64,000 nt of DNA, from NCBI GenBank assembly GCA_910585295.1, contig CAJUDE010000043.1:1-64000 (forward strand). The letters are read 5' to 3'. This document shows, one piece after another, positions 8,203 through 15,794 of the stretch. Numbering within the stretch: position 1 is the stretch's first letter; each line of letters starts with the position of its first letter. Under the pieces are notes generated by a model, which saw only the letters and a program-made list of their open reading frames with translations, was not told the DNA's origin and did not search any database. A program made the position numbers and the translations under genes. The stretch comes from an uncultured Lachnospiraceae bacterium (GTDB lineage: Bacteria; Bacillota; Clostridia; Lachnospirales; Lachnospiraceae).

Positions 8203-8757
8203 ATGGGCAATACAAAAAGGAAGATTGCAGATGGGCTACAAGAGATGCTTCATGAAAAGCCTTTGCGTAAAATTACAGTTCAGGACATTATGGACTGTAA
8301 AAACATGAAGCGGCAGAGTTTTTATTACCATTTCCAAGATATTTATGGGGTGATTGAATGGCTTTATAATGAAGATTTTGTAACGCAGGTTGCGTACAAC
8401 GAGGAAGAGACGTTTGAGGATTGGGTGCGCAAGGTTATAAAAATTATAAAAGATAACCGTTTTTTTTATCGGAAGGTCCTTGAGAATGTCAGCAGGGAGC
8501 GGCTGTTAGAACGCTTGGCCCCAGTGGTGGATGGGCAGTTCCGGCGCCGGTTTTGGGCTGAAAAAGAAGGGAATTATCTTGTGGAAAGCTTTATTGTTAA
8601 ATCTGCCTGCCATTTTATGTTAGACTGCGTGGCGATGAAGAAAGGGCCGCAGGAGGAAGAAGTGATGGCGGCAGTGCAAAATATCTGTGCAATGCTGCAG
8701 CACCCAACCGGAAATATTTTGGTACTTCCTACAAAAAAATCCACTAAGACCGCATAA
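8203..8757 (+). CDS. TetR-family regulator, DhaS-like
   Basis: A 184-residue regulator with the TetR N-terminal helix-turn-helix (KRKIADGLQEML, then ITVQDIMDCKNMKRQSFYYHFQDIYGVIEWLY at about residues 22-53). The C-terminal half fits the TetR_C type seen in DhaS, the activator of dihydroxyacetone kinase genes. It begins 15 bases after glpP with AGGAGGAGA-type ribosome site and is likely cotranscribed. The place between glpP and glpK suggests control of glycerol or dihydroxyacetone use; the palindromic arms around the glpK promoter (8835-8872) are a plausible site for it, which is inference only. Confidence 0.8.
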   Translation: MGNTKRKIADGLQEMLHEKPLRKITVQDIMDCKNMKRQSFYYHFQDIYGVIEWLYNEDFVTQVAYNEEETFEDWVRKVIKIIKDNRFFYRKVLENVSRERLLERLAPVVDGQFRRRFWAEKEGNYLVESFIVKSACHFMLDCVAMKKGPQEEEVMAAVQNICAMLQHPTGNILVLPTKKSTKTA

Positions 8758-8834
8758 AGCTTCGGCAGAAACATCTATATTTTGGAAATATAAAAAAGAA
8801 AATTGCATAAATTGTACAAATAACAGTATGTGTC

Positions 8835-8872
8835 TAATGACAAAAAGCACCCAAAAAGTTATAATGTCATTA
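8835..8872 (+). promoter_or_regulatory. glpK promoter flanked by inverted arms
   Basis: ATGACA (8837-8842), 17 bases, TATAAT (8860-8865). The arms TAATGAC (8835-8841) and GTCATTA (8866-8872) are exact inverted repeats that overlap the -35 box and directly follow the -10 box, as an operator might. Confidence 0.55.
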
Positions 8873-8901
8873 TCAAGTTAAAACGGAGGAGGATTTTACA
8901 A

Positions 8902-10398
8902 ATGGCAAAATATGTTATGGCGCTGGACGCCGGCACAACAAGTAACAGATGTATTCTTTTCAATGAAAAGGGTGAAATGTGCAGTGTAGCTCAGAAAGAA
9001 TTCACACAGTATTTCCCGAAGCCAGGCTGGGTAGAACATGATGCTAACGAGATCTGGTCCACACAGCTCGGCGTTGCAGTGGAAGCAATGCAGAAGATTG
9101 GGGCTTCCGCAGAAGACATTGCAGCAATCGGGATTACCAACCAGCGTGAGACAACGATTGTTTGGGATAAAAATACAGGCGAACCAGTATACCATGCAAT
9201 TGTATGGCAGTGCCGCAGGACTTCTGAGTATTGTGATTCTCTGAAAGAGAAAGGTTTGGAAGACACTTTCCGTCAAAAGACAGGTTTGGTAATTGACGCA
9301 TACTTCTCTGGGACAAAATTAAAATGGATCCTTGACAATGTAGAAGGCGTTCGGGAACGTGCGGAAAAAGGCGACTTGCTTTTCGGTACCGTTGAGACAT
9401 GGTTGATCTGGAAACTCACAAAGGGCGAAGCGCATGTGACAGATTATTCCAATGCTGCACGTACTATGCTGTTCAACATTAATGACCTGAAATGGGATGA
9501 GGATATCCTGAAAGAGCTGAATATCCCAGCAAGCATGCTTCCAGAAGCAAAGCCATCCAGTTGTGTATATGGAACCGCAGACCCGTCCTTCTTCGGCGGC
9601 GCAATCCCAGTCAGCGGGGCGGCAGGGGATCAGCAGGCAGCGCTGTTTGGGCAGACATGTTTCACAGCAGGAGAGGCAAAGAATACTTATGGGACAGGAT
9701 GCTTCTTGTTGATGAACACTGGTGAGAAGCCAGTATTCTCCAAGAACGGACTGGTAACAACAATTGCATGGGGAATTGACGGGAAAGTTAATTATGCATT
9801 AGAAGGTTCTATCTTCGTAGCTGGCGCTGCAATCCAGTGGCTGCGTGACGAAATGAGGATTATTGACAGCGCTCCGGATTCTGAATATATGGCTAAGAAG
9901 GTGAAAGACACCAATGGATGTTATGTAGTGCCCGCATTTACAGGCCTTGGCGCACCACATTGGGATCAGTATGCAAGAGGTACAATTGTAGGGATTACAC
10001 GTGGCGTTAATAAATACCATATTATCCGTGCAACATTAGAGTCCCTGGCATTCCAGGTAAACGATGTGCTGCAGGCAATCAAGGCTGATTCTGGGATCGA
10101 ATTAAGCGCCCTGAAAGTTGACGGCGGCGCAAGCGCTAACGATTTCCTGATGCAGACACAGGCAGATATTATCAATGCTCCAGTAAACCGTCCATGCTGC
10201 GTAGAGACAACCGCTATGGGAGCTGCTTATCTGGCAGGCCTTGCAGTTGGGTATTGGGCAAGCAAAGAAGACGTTATCAAGAACTGGGCAATTGACCAGA
10301 CTTTCAAACCTCAGATTTCTGAAGAGGAAAGGAATGAAAAGGTTGCAGGATGGAATAAAGCTGTAAAATATTCTTACGGATGGGCAAAAGAAGATTAA
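8902..10398 (+). CDS. glpK: Glycerol kinase
   Basis: Phosphorylates glycerol to sn-glycerol 3-phosphate with ATP. The product is 498 residues, standard for GlpK of the FGGY family. The ATG at 8902 follows GGAGGAGG (8885-8892); a longer in-frame start at 8830 would overlap the promoter. Motifs: LDAGTTSNRCILFN at the N-terminus (phosphate-binding loop), ITNQRETTIVWD, WQCRRT, GAAGDQQAALFGQ and YGTGCFLLMNTGE around residue 262, and the adenosine-site segment DGGASANDFLMQ. Context: glpP and a regulator upstream, and a ruined glpF directly downstream. Codon use is more biased to preferred codons than in neighbours such as the tetR gene, consistent with high expression. Confidence 0.97.
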   Translation: MAKYVMALDAGTTSNRCILFNEKGEMCSVAQKEFTQYFPKPGWVEHDANEIWSTQLGVAVEAMQKIGASAEDIAAIGITNQRETTIVWDKNTGEPVYHAIVWQCRRTSEYCDSLKEKGLEDTFRQKTGLVIDAYFSGTKLKWILDNVEGVRERAEKGDLLFGTVETWLIWKLTKGEAHVTDYSNAARTMLFNINDLKWDEDILKELNIPASMLPEAKPSSCVYGTADPSFFGGAIPVSGAAGDQQAALFGQTCFTAGEAKNTYGTGCFLLMNTGEKPVFSKNGLVTTIAWGIDGKVNYALEGSIFVAGAAIQWLRDEMRIIDSAPDSEYMAKKVKDTNGCYVVPAFTGLGAPHWDQYARGTIVGITRGVNKYHIIRATLESLAFQVNDVLQAIKADSGIELSALKVDGGASANDFLMQTQADIINAPVNRPCCVETTAMGAAYLAGLAVGYWASKEDVIKNWAIDQTFKPQISEEERNEKVAGWNKAVKYSYGWAKED

Positions 10399-10440
10399 TA
10401 TAGAAAGGGATAGATCTAAGGGAAGAAAGGGGAACATTTA

Positions 10441-10658
10441 CTGTTACCATATATAGCAGAATTTATAGGGACGATGACGTTGGTTATTTTAGGCGGTGGC
10501 ATAGTTACAGATGTAACTTTGGATAGGTCTGGGATGAAAATAGCAGGTTCAATCCAGACCGCCATTGCCTTGGGAATTGCAGAATTGCCGTATTAGCAGA
10601 GCCAGCCATTGGCGCTTTGGTTACAGTCGGCTTATATGCAGTAATCCCATGGGATTGA
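10441..10658 (+). pseudogene. glpF: Remnant of a glycerol facilitator (glpF) gene
   Basis: Starting at CTG 10441, without a normal start codon, the frame reads LPYIAEFIGTMTLVILGGG and continues with VTDVTLDRS-like residues until a stop at 10594-10596. This matches the beginning of GlpF/MIP channels (YIAEFIGTxxLxxLGxG). A second frame from 10590 reads AEPAIGALVTVGLYAVIPW and stops at 10656-10658, resembling the last membrane helix of a GlpF. The NPA motifs and about 200 central residues are gone. The AAAGGGG at 10426-10432 may be the old ribosome site. The position after glpK is where glpF is often found. Confidence 0.7.
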
Positions 10659-10783
10659 TTCCTTGATGAATGAACGTGGATGTTATGGTTGCTATTGTGT
10701 GGAAACATAAATTGTTAATATGACATTGCAGAGATGATGGAGAGGCAATGATTACATTCCCCAAAAAGGGAGTGTGATTGTTG

Positions 10784-10836
10784 CTTTTCTAATCGTACAG
10801 GGAATTACACTGTGATTTTCTGTACGGTTAGAAAAG
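10784..10836 (+). other. Long hairpin upstream of the FAD dehydrogenase genes
   Basis: CTTTTCTAATCGTACAG (10784-10800) pairs with CTGTACGGTTAGAAAAG (10820-10836), 17 pairs with one G-U, around a 19-base loop. No T run follows, so it is not a simple terminator. It may be an RNA target such as a GlpP site, an mRNA stabiliser or a decayed repeat. The rest of 10659-10942 shows no gene. Confidence 0.6.
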
Positions 10837-10942
10837 TTAGATAAAACGTTTGTAACTGTTGGAAATGTAAAATAGCTGCCTGGCCATTGGTTTAAGGCGG
10901 CAAAAATAAATAAGAAAGAGCAGAAAAGGATAGGTGAACAAT

Positions 10943-12379
10943 ATGTATGATGTAGTAATTATTGGTGCAGGCGTATCAGGAAGTGCTTCCGCTAGGGAAC
11001 TTTCCAGATATAAGCTGAATGTCTGCGTAGTGGAGAAGGAAGAAGACGTATGCTGCGGAACATCCAAAGCGAACAGCGCAATTGTACATGCTGGTTTCGA
11101 TGCGGAAGCCGGCTCCTTAATGGCGAAATTGAACGTAGAAGGGAACCAGATGATGGAAGGGCTTTCCAAAGAGCTTGATTTCCATTATAAGAACAATGGT
11201 TCCCTAGTTGTATGCCTCCATGAAGAAGAAAAGCCAAACCTGCAGGACCTTTATGACAGGGGCGTGAAGAACGGCGTAAAGGACCTTCGCATTATTGACA
11301 GGGATGAACTTGTAAAATTGGAGCCAAATATCTCTGATGAGGCAGTGGCAGCATTGTATGCGCCTACAGGCGGCATTGTATGCCCATTTGGCATGAATAT
11401 TGCATTTGCTGAGAATGCGGCTGCAAATGGAGTAGAATTCAAATTTGACACAGAAGTGACTGGGCTTGAGAAAAAAGACGGCCACTGGGCAGTTCAGACC
11501 AACCAGGGCGAGATTGAGACAAAATATGTAGTAAATGCAGCAGGCGTTTATGCAGATAAGTTCCATAATATGGTAAGCGACAAGAAATTACATATCACGC
11601 CAAGGCGTGGGGATTATTGCCTGTTAGACCGCTCCACGGAAGGGTTCGTGACGCATACAATCTTCCAGCTTCCAAGTAAATTCGGTAAGGGCGTTTTGGT
11701 ATCGCCAACTGTCCACGGCAACACTTTAGTAGGGCCTACGGCAATTGACATTGAGGACAGGGAAGGGACAAATACCACACAGGAAGGCATTGATGAATTG
11801 ATTAATAAAGCTGGGACTACCGTGAAAGGCCTGCCCATCCGTCAGGTAATCACTTCCTTCGCAGGGCTGCGCGCGCATGAAGACGGGCATGAATTCTATA
11901 TTGGTGAATTAGAAGAGGCAAAAGGCTTTATTGATTGTGCTGGGATTGAATCTCCTGGATTGACCAGCGCGCCAGCAATTGGCAAAATGGTGGCAGAAAT
12001 TGTAAAAGGCCTGGCAAATGCAGAAGAGAACCCAGATTTTGTTGGGACTAGAAAAGGGATTTTAGACCCTAAAACTTTGAGCAATGAGGAACGTGCTGCC
12101 TTAATCAAAGAAAATCCGGCATATGGCAATATTATCTGCAGATGCGAGATGATTACAGAAGGTGAAATTATTGATGCAATCAAACGCCCATTGGGAGCAA
12201 AATCCCTCGATGGCGTAAAACGCCGTACCAGGGCAGGGATGGGGCGCTGCCAGTCAGGTTTCTGTTCCCCAAGAACCATCGAGATCCTTGCAAGGGAACG
12301 CGGAGTGGATCCAGCAGAAATTACCAAATCAGGCGGGAACTCCAAGATCATTGTAGGAATTAATAAAGATAGAATATAG
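10943..12379 (+). CDS. FAD-dependent oxidoreductase with BFD-type iron-sulfur domain (GlpA-like)
   Basis: A 478-residue flavoprotein. The N-terminus is a DAO-type FAD fold (VVIIGAGVSGSASARELSRY at about residues 4-23, with VVEKEEDVCCGTSKANSAIVH). The C-terminus carries a BFD-like [2Fe-2S] cysteine set: CRC near residue 398 and CQSGFC about 40 residues later, within the RTRAGMGRCQSGFC pattern. With the next two genes this is the gene trio often found in Clostridia beside glpK, and it probably oxidises glycerol 3-phosphate to dihydroxyacetone phosphate. An L-2-hydroxyglutarate oxidase-like role is an alternative. The ATG at 10943 has AGGTG six bases upstream. Confidence 0.85.
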   Translation: MYDVVIIGAGVSGSASARELSRYKLNVCVVEKEEDVCCGTSKANSAIVHAGFDAEAGSLMAKLNVEGNQMMEGLSKELDFHYKNNGSLVVCLHEEEKPNLQDLYDRGVKNGVKDLRIIDRDELVKLEPNISDEAVAALYAPTGGIVCPFGMNIAFAENAAANGVEFKFDTEVTGLEKKDGHWAVQTNQGEIETKYVVNAAGVYADKFHNMVSDKKLHITPRRGDYCLLDRSTEGFVTHTIFQLPSKFGKGVLVSPTVHGNTLVGPTAIDIEDREGTNTTQEGIDELINKAGTTVKGLPIRQVITSFAGLRAHEDGHEFYIGELEEAKGFIDCAGIESPGLTSAPAIGKMVAEIVKGLANAEENPDFVGTRKGILDPKTLSNEERAALIKENPAYGNIICRCEMITEGEIIDAIKRPLGAKSLDGVKRRTRAGMGRCQSGFCSPRTIEILARERGVDPAEITKSGGNSKIIVGINKDRI

Positions 12380-12405
12380 TTGGTTACGAATCAGGAGGGA
12401 AAAAA

Positions 12406-13677
12406 ATGTTGAATTATGATATTGTTATTGTAGGAGGCGGCCCTGCCGGGCTTGCAGCAGCCGTATCAGCAAAGAGGAACGGCGTAGAATCTATTTTAGT
12501 GTTAGAAAGGGACAAGGAATTAGGCGGCATCCTGAACCAGTGCATCCACAATGGCTTTGGCCTCCATACATTTAAGGAAGAGCTGACTGGGCCAGAGTAT
12601 GCAGGAAGGTTTATTGACCAGCTAAAAGAAGAAAAGATTGAATATAAATTAAACACCATGGTTATGGACATTGCGCCGAATAAAGTTGTGACTGCCATGA
12701 ACCGCGAAGAAGGCATGTTTGAGATTCAGGCAAAAGCAATTATTCTTGCAATGGGATGCAGGGAGCGTTCCAGAGGGGCGCTGAACATCCCAGGGTACCG
12801 CCCGGCTGGAATTTACTCTGCTGGTACGGCACAGCGCCTTGTTAATATGGAAGGCTATATGCCTGGACGTGAAGTTGTAATCCTTGGTTCCGGCGATATT
12901 GGGCTTATTATGGCAAGGAGGATGACTTTAGAAGGGGCAAAAGTAAAGGTTGTGGCTGAGTTAATGCCATATTCCGGCGGATTGAAGAGGAATATTGTAC
13001 AGTGCTTAGACGACTATGGGATCCCATTGAAATTAAGCCATACGGTTGTGGATATTGAAGGGAAAGAAAGGGTGGAAGCCATCACAATTGCAGAAGTAGG
13101 CCCAGACAGAAGGCCGGTTCCAGGGACAGAAGAGCGTTATACTTGCGATACCCTGCTGCTGTCTTGTGGATTGATTCCTGAAAATGAATTATCCAGGAGC
13201 TTGAATGTTGAAATGAGCCCAATTACATCTGGGCCTTTGGTGAACGAGTGCTTAGAGACAAATGTAGAAGGCGTATTTGCATGCGGCAATGTGCTTCATG
13301 TACATGACTTGGTAGACTTCGTTTCTGAGGAGGCGTCCGCCGCCGGGAAACATGCTGCAGAATATGTGCAAAACGGTGCGAAGCACAAAGACACCAACGC
13401 AAAGGATATTCCAATTGTTGCAGTGGAAGGCGCACGTTACACAGTGCCTAAGACCATCAATCCAGATAGGATGGATGAGAAACATACTGTAAGGTTCCGT
13501 GTAGGCGATGTATACAAGAACTGCTATGTATCCGTATATTTGAATGATGAACGCATTATTCATAAAAAACGTCCAGTTGTAGCACCAGGGGAGATGGAAG
13601 AGGTAGTGTTGAAGAAAGAAGAATTGTCTGCATTTTCAAATCTGTCCCAGATTACCGTAAAGATTGAGGAGGCGTAA
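12406..13677 (+). CDS. FAD/NAD(P)-binding oxidoreductase, partner subunit
   Basis: A 423-residue pyridine-nucleotide disulfide-type flavoprotein. It begins with VIVGGGPAGLAAAVSAKRNG (FAD Rossmann fold, residues about 8-27) and has a second nucleotide fold GSGDIGLIMARRMTLEG near residue 162. GGILNQCIHNGFGLH and FACGNVLHVHDLVDFVSEEA are typical of the clostridial proteins annotated as the companion of GlpA-like dehydrogenases. It starts 26 bases after the preceding gene with AGGAGG at 12391-12396. Presumed role: pass electrons between the dehydrogenase and NAD(P) or another carrier. There is no redox-active CxxC of thioredoxin reductase type. Confidence 0.85.
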   Translation: MLNYDIVIVGGGPAGLAAAVSAKRNGVESILVLERDKELGGILNQCIHNGFGLHTFKEELTGPEYAGRFIDQLKEEKIEYKLNTMVMDIAPNKVVTAMNREEGMFEIQAKAIILAMGCRERSRGALNIPGYRPAGIYSAGTAQRLVNMEGYMPGREVVILGSGDIGLIMARRMTLEGAKVKVVAELMPYSGGLKRNIVQCLDDYGIPLKLSHTVVDIEGKERVEAITIAEVGPDRRPVPGTEERYTCDTLLLSCGLIPENELSRSLNVEMSPITSGPLVNECLETNVEGVFACGNVLHVHDLVDFVSEEASAAGKHAAEYVQNGAKHKDTNAKDIPIVAVEGARYTVPKTINPDRMDEKHTVRFRVGDVYKNCYVSVYLNDERIIHKKRPVVAPGEMEEVVLKKEELSAFSNLSQITVKIEEA

Positions 13678-13681
13678 AACT

Positions 13682-14041
13682 ATGGAAACAAGAGAATTAA
13701 TTTGTATTGGATGCCCCATGGGATGTCCGCTGAAAGTGGAAATGGATAATGGGGAGGTAGTAAGCGTTAGCGGCAATACCTGCAAGCGCGGTGACGTATA
13801 TGCAAGGAAAGAAGTGACAAACCCAACCAGGATTGTGACAAGTTCTGTGATTGTGGAAGGCGGGAGCCTTGCAGCAGTATCTGTTAAGACCAAAGAAGAT
13901 ATCCCGAAGGGCAAAATCTTTGACATTATGAAAGACTTAAAAGGCGTGAAGGTTCAGGCGCCAGTGCATATTGGCGACGTTATTGTCAGCAATGTGGCAG
14001 GCACCGGCGTAGATATTATCGCTACAAAGAACGTGCTGTAA
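13682..14041 (+). CDS. DUF1667 protein
   Basis: A 119-residue protein with an N-terminal cysteine cluster C8-x2-C11-x3-C15 (CIGCPMGCPL) and a fourth Cys in NTCKRGDVYA, which suggests an iron-sulfur centre. The remainder (RIVTSSVIVEGG, VSVKTKEDIPKGKIFDIM) fits DUF1667. Its ribosome site GAGGAGG lies inside the end of the previous gene, so the two are translationally linked. In Clostridia this small protein is the third member of the glycerol-3-phosphate dehydrogenase-like trio. Its role as an electron-transfer or maturation subunit is inferred from context. Confidence 0.85.
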   Translation: METRELICIGCPMGCPLKVEMDNGEVVSVSGNTCKRGDVYARKEVTNPTRIVTSSVIVEGGSLAAVSVKTKEDIPKGKIFDIMKDLKGVKVQAPVHIGDVIVSNVAGTGVDIIATKNVL

Positions 14042-14069
14042 TACATCAGGTTATCCTATATAGAATCCA

Positions 14070-14093
14070 AAGAGTCCGGCTTGCCGGACTCTT
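14070..14093 (+). terminator. Strong hairpin after the glycerol cluster
   Basis: AAGAGTCCGGC (14070-14080) and GCCGGACTCTT (14083-14093) are perfect arms with almost no loop. There is no T run after it, so it may act as an mRNA 3' stabiliser rather than a classical terminator. Confidence 0.5.
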
Positions 14094-14160
14094 GCGCCGG
14101 AGAGCGGCTGTAATAGCAGCTATTTTCCCTTGTGCATAGTGCGCGTCCCTATTTTTCCCC

Positions 14161-14214
14161 TATAGGAAATTTATGTACTTTAACACTTCACAGTAACGCG
14201 GTATTTCCTATAAG
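14161..14214 (+). repeat. 54-bp palindromic-ended repeat, copy A
   Basis: Identical base for base to 14309-14362. The ends TATAGGAAAT and ATTTCCTATA are inverted repeats around a core with TTTAACACTTCACAGTAACG. Between the copies lies a perfect 9-base hairpin AGAATGCGC/GCGCATTCT (14222-14242). No coding sense is visible. Confidence 0.9.
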
Positions 14215-14301
14215 ATAAAAAAGAATGCGCACAGCGCATTCTCCGCGCGCGAGCGGATTGCGTAGCAATAAATTCCCTCTCCGCGAGCTGCGCATAATTT
14301 T

Positions 14302-14367
14302 GTTCTCTTATAGGAAATTTATGTACTTTAACACTTCACAGTAACGCGGTATTTCCTATAAGAGAAC
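14302..14367 (+). repeat. 54-bp palindromic-ended repeat, copy B with longer arms
   Basis: Same 54-base element as at 14161, here extended by flanking bases to perfect 17-base inverted arms GTTCTCTTATAGGAAAT (14302-14318) and its complement (14351-14367). A shorter, diverged relative is at 21388-21433. It looks like a small non-autonomous or REP-like intergenic element. Confidence 0.9.
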
Positions 14368-14370
14368 AAA

Positions 14371-14405
14371 TATCCCCCTGCAGCATATATTATAGCAGGG
14401 GGATA
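14371..14405 (+). promoter_or_regulatory. Hairpin that contains the ribosome-binding site of ymxH
   Basis: TATCCCCCTGC (14371-14381) and GCAGGGGGATA (14395-14405) form a perfect 11-base stem. The right arm holds the only good ribosome site, AGGGGG at 14397-14402, five bases before the ATG at 14408. Translation of ymxH would therefore need this stem to open. Confidence 0.65.
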
Positions 14406-14407
14406 TT

Positions 14408-14653
14408 ATGCGTTTATGTGAATTAAAAGAAAAAGAAGTCATTAATATATGCAACTGTAAATGCCTGGGGTTTGTGGTGGATTTGGACATCGACCCCTGC
14501 AACGGGTGCATATTAGCCCTGATTATCCCAGGGTGTGGAAGGTGCTGGGGGCTGTTTGGGAGGGAAAATGAGAGGATTATCCCATGGAGCCAGGTGGTTA
14601 AGATTGGGCCGGATATTATTTTAGTGGAAATCCCAGACCCACCGCCGAAATAG
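14408..14653 (+). CDS. ymxH: YlmC/YmxH family sporulation protein (PRC-barrel)
   Basis: An 81-residue protein of the YlmC/YmxH family. It begins MRLCELKEKEVINICNCKCL, a typical opening of this family (RLSELxxKEVINxxDGxRLG), and ends with the WSQVVKIGPDIILVEI strand pattern of a PRC-barrel. YmxH is found across endospore formers; its biochemical role is not established. Here the family's usual Gly/Asp near residue 18 is replaced by a Cys-rich NICNCKC and there are further Cys in PCNGC and GCGRCWG, eight in all, suggesting metal binding. It stands alone between the repeat region and nrdR, under the translational hairpin noted at 14371. Confidence 0.85.
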   Translation: MRLCELKEKEVINICNCKCLGFVVDLDIDPCNGCILALIIPGCGRCWGLFGRENERIIPWSQVVKIGPDIILVEIPDPPPK

Positions 14654-14667
14654 GGCCAGAAATTTTA

Positions 14668-14696
14668 TTGACAATGAAAAAGAAGCAAGCTATACT
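14668..14696 (+). promoter_or_regulatory. nrdR promoter
   Basis: Near-consensus sigma-A promoter: TTGACA (14668-14673), 17 bases, TATACT (14691-14696). The start would fall near 14703, 34 bases before the nrdR ATG. Confidence 0.8.
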
Positions 14697-14736
14697 GAAA
14701 GAAAAATAAGAATGTGCAATGCGAGGGGGGGGTTCC

Positions 14737-15189
14737 ATGAAATGTCCGTTTTGCAGCAGCGAAAATACACGTGTGATTGACTCAAGGCCTGCGGATGATA
14801 ATTATTCCATCCGCAGGAGAAGGCTTTGCGATGACTGCGGGAAACGCTTTACCACTTATGAGAAGGTTGAGACGATACCTTTAATCGTAATCAAGAAAGA
14901 TAATAACCGTCAGCAGTACGACCGGGCCAAAGTAGAAGCCGGGATTTTGCGCGCCTGCCATAAACGTCCAGTTTCAGTGGATAATATTAATCAATTGGTA
15001 GACACTGTGGAAGTGGAGGTTTTTAATCGGGAAGAAAAAGAAATTTCCAGTTCCGAGATAGGGGAGATTGTAATGGATAAGCTGCAGGAGTTGGATCCGG
15101 TGGCGTATGTAAGGTTTGCATCCGTGTATCGGGAGTTCAAAGATGTCAATACATTTATGGACGAGCTGAAAAAAATATTGGATAAATAG
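14737..15189 (+). CDS. nrdR: Transcriptional repressor NrdR
   Basis: A 150-residue repressor of ribonucleotide reductase genes that senses ATP and dATP. The zinc ribbon is C3-x2-C6 and C31-x2-C34 (MKCPFC ... LCDDCG), with IRRRRLC before the second pair. The ATP-cone runs from about residue 46 to 136 (VIKKDNNRQQYDRAKVEAGI). The length and both domains are standard. The start at 14737 is required for the first CPFC to be at the N-terminus; G-rich GAGGGGGGGG lies four bases upstream. No nrd gene lies in the window, so its targets are elsewhere. Confidence 0.95.
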   Translation: MKCPFCSSENTRVIDSRPADDNYSIRRRRLCDDCGKRFTTYEKVETIPLIVIKKDNNRQQYDRAKVEAGILRACHKRPVSVDNINQLVDTVEVEVFNREEKEISSSEIGEIVMDKLQELDPVAYVRFASVYREFKDVNTFMDELKKILDK

Positions 15190-15267
15190 CCTAATACAGT
15201 GGACAATAAGTTTCTGGCGCCTTGGCTTAATAGGCGCTAAAGACTACACGAACAGGAGAAGGGCAGG

Positions 15268-15765
15268 ATGTTGAGGAGATTTTACCCAAATGAGTATTTG
15301 GATTCTGCGTACCAGATTGAGTTTGGCCGGTTATATCAAGAAGGGTACCGGGGAATTATTTTTGATGTGGACAATACATTGGTACCCCATGGGGCGCCGG
15401 CGGATAAACGCGCAAAGGAGCTGTTTTCCCATTTAAAGGGGATGGGATACCAATGCTGCCTGTTGTCAAACAATAAGGAACCAAGGGTGAAGATGTTCAA
15501 CGACCAAGTGCAGGTGCAGTATATTTTCAAAGCGGGCAAGCCGAAAGTTTCTGGATATAAGCGCGCAATGGAGCTAATGGGTACGGATAAAAGCAACACG
15601 CTCTTTGTTGGCGACCAGATATTTACAGACGTGTATGGGGCGAACCGGGCGGGCATCCGCACGATTTTGACTAAGCCTATCCATCCCAAGGAAGAAGTTC
15701 AAATTGTATTAAAGCGGTATTTGGAAAAAATAGTGCTGTTTTTTTACCACAGGGGCAAGCGGTGA
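15268..15765 (+). CDS. yqeG: YqeG family HAD-type phosphatase
   Basis: A 165-residue HAD IIIA phosphatase. Motif I is DVDNTL (33-38, two aspartates and Thr), motif II the LLSNNKEPRV Ser/Asn, motif III Lys in KAGKPKVSG, and motif IV GDQIFTDVYGAN. YqeG lies in a conserved Firmicute operon with yqeH and aroE; here it precedes rpiB instead. The substrate is not known from sequence. AGGAGAAGGGCAGG upstream supports the ATG at 15268. Confidence 0.9.
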   Translation: MLRRFYPNEYLDSAYQIEFGRLYQEGYRGIIFDVDNTLVPHGAPADKRAKELFSHLKGMGYQCCLLSNNKEPRVKMFNDQVQVQYIFKAGKPKVSGYKRAMELMGTDKSNTLFVGDQIFTDVYGANRAGIRTILTKPIHPKEEVQIVLKRYLEKIVLFFYHRGKR

Positions 15766-15794
15766 AAAACTGGCTTGTAAAGGAGGAAAATAAA

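Noticed and set aside
14408..14653. Possible zinc-ribbon or ferredoxin gene because of many cysteines
   Set aside because: The overall strand pattern and opening residues fit the YlmC/YmxH PRC-barrel family better, and cysteine spacing does not match ferredoxin.
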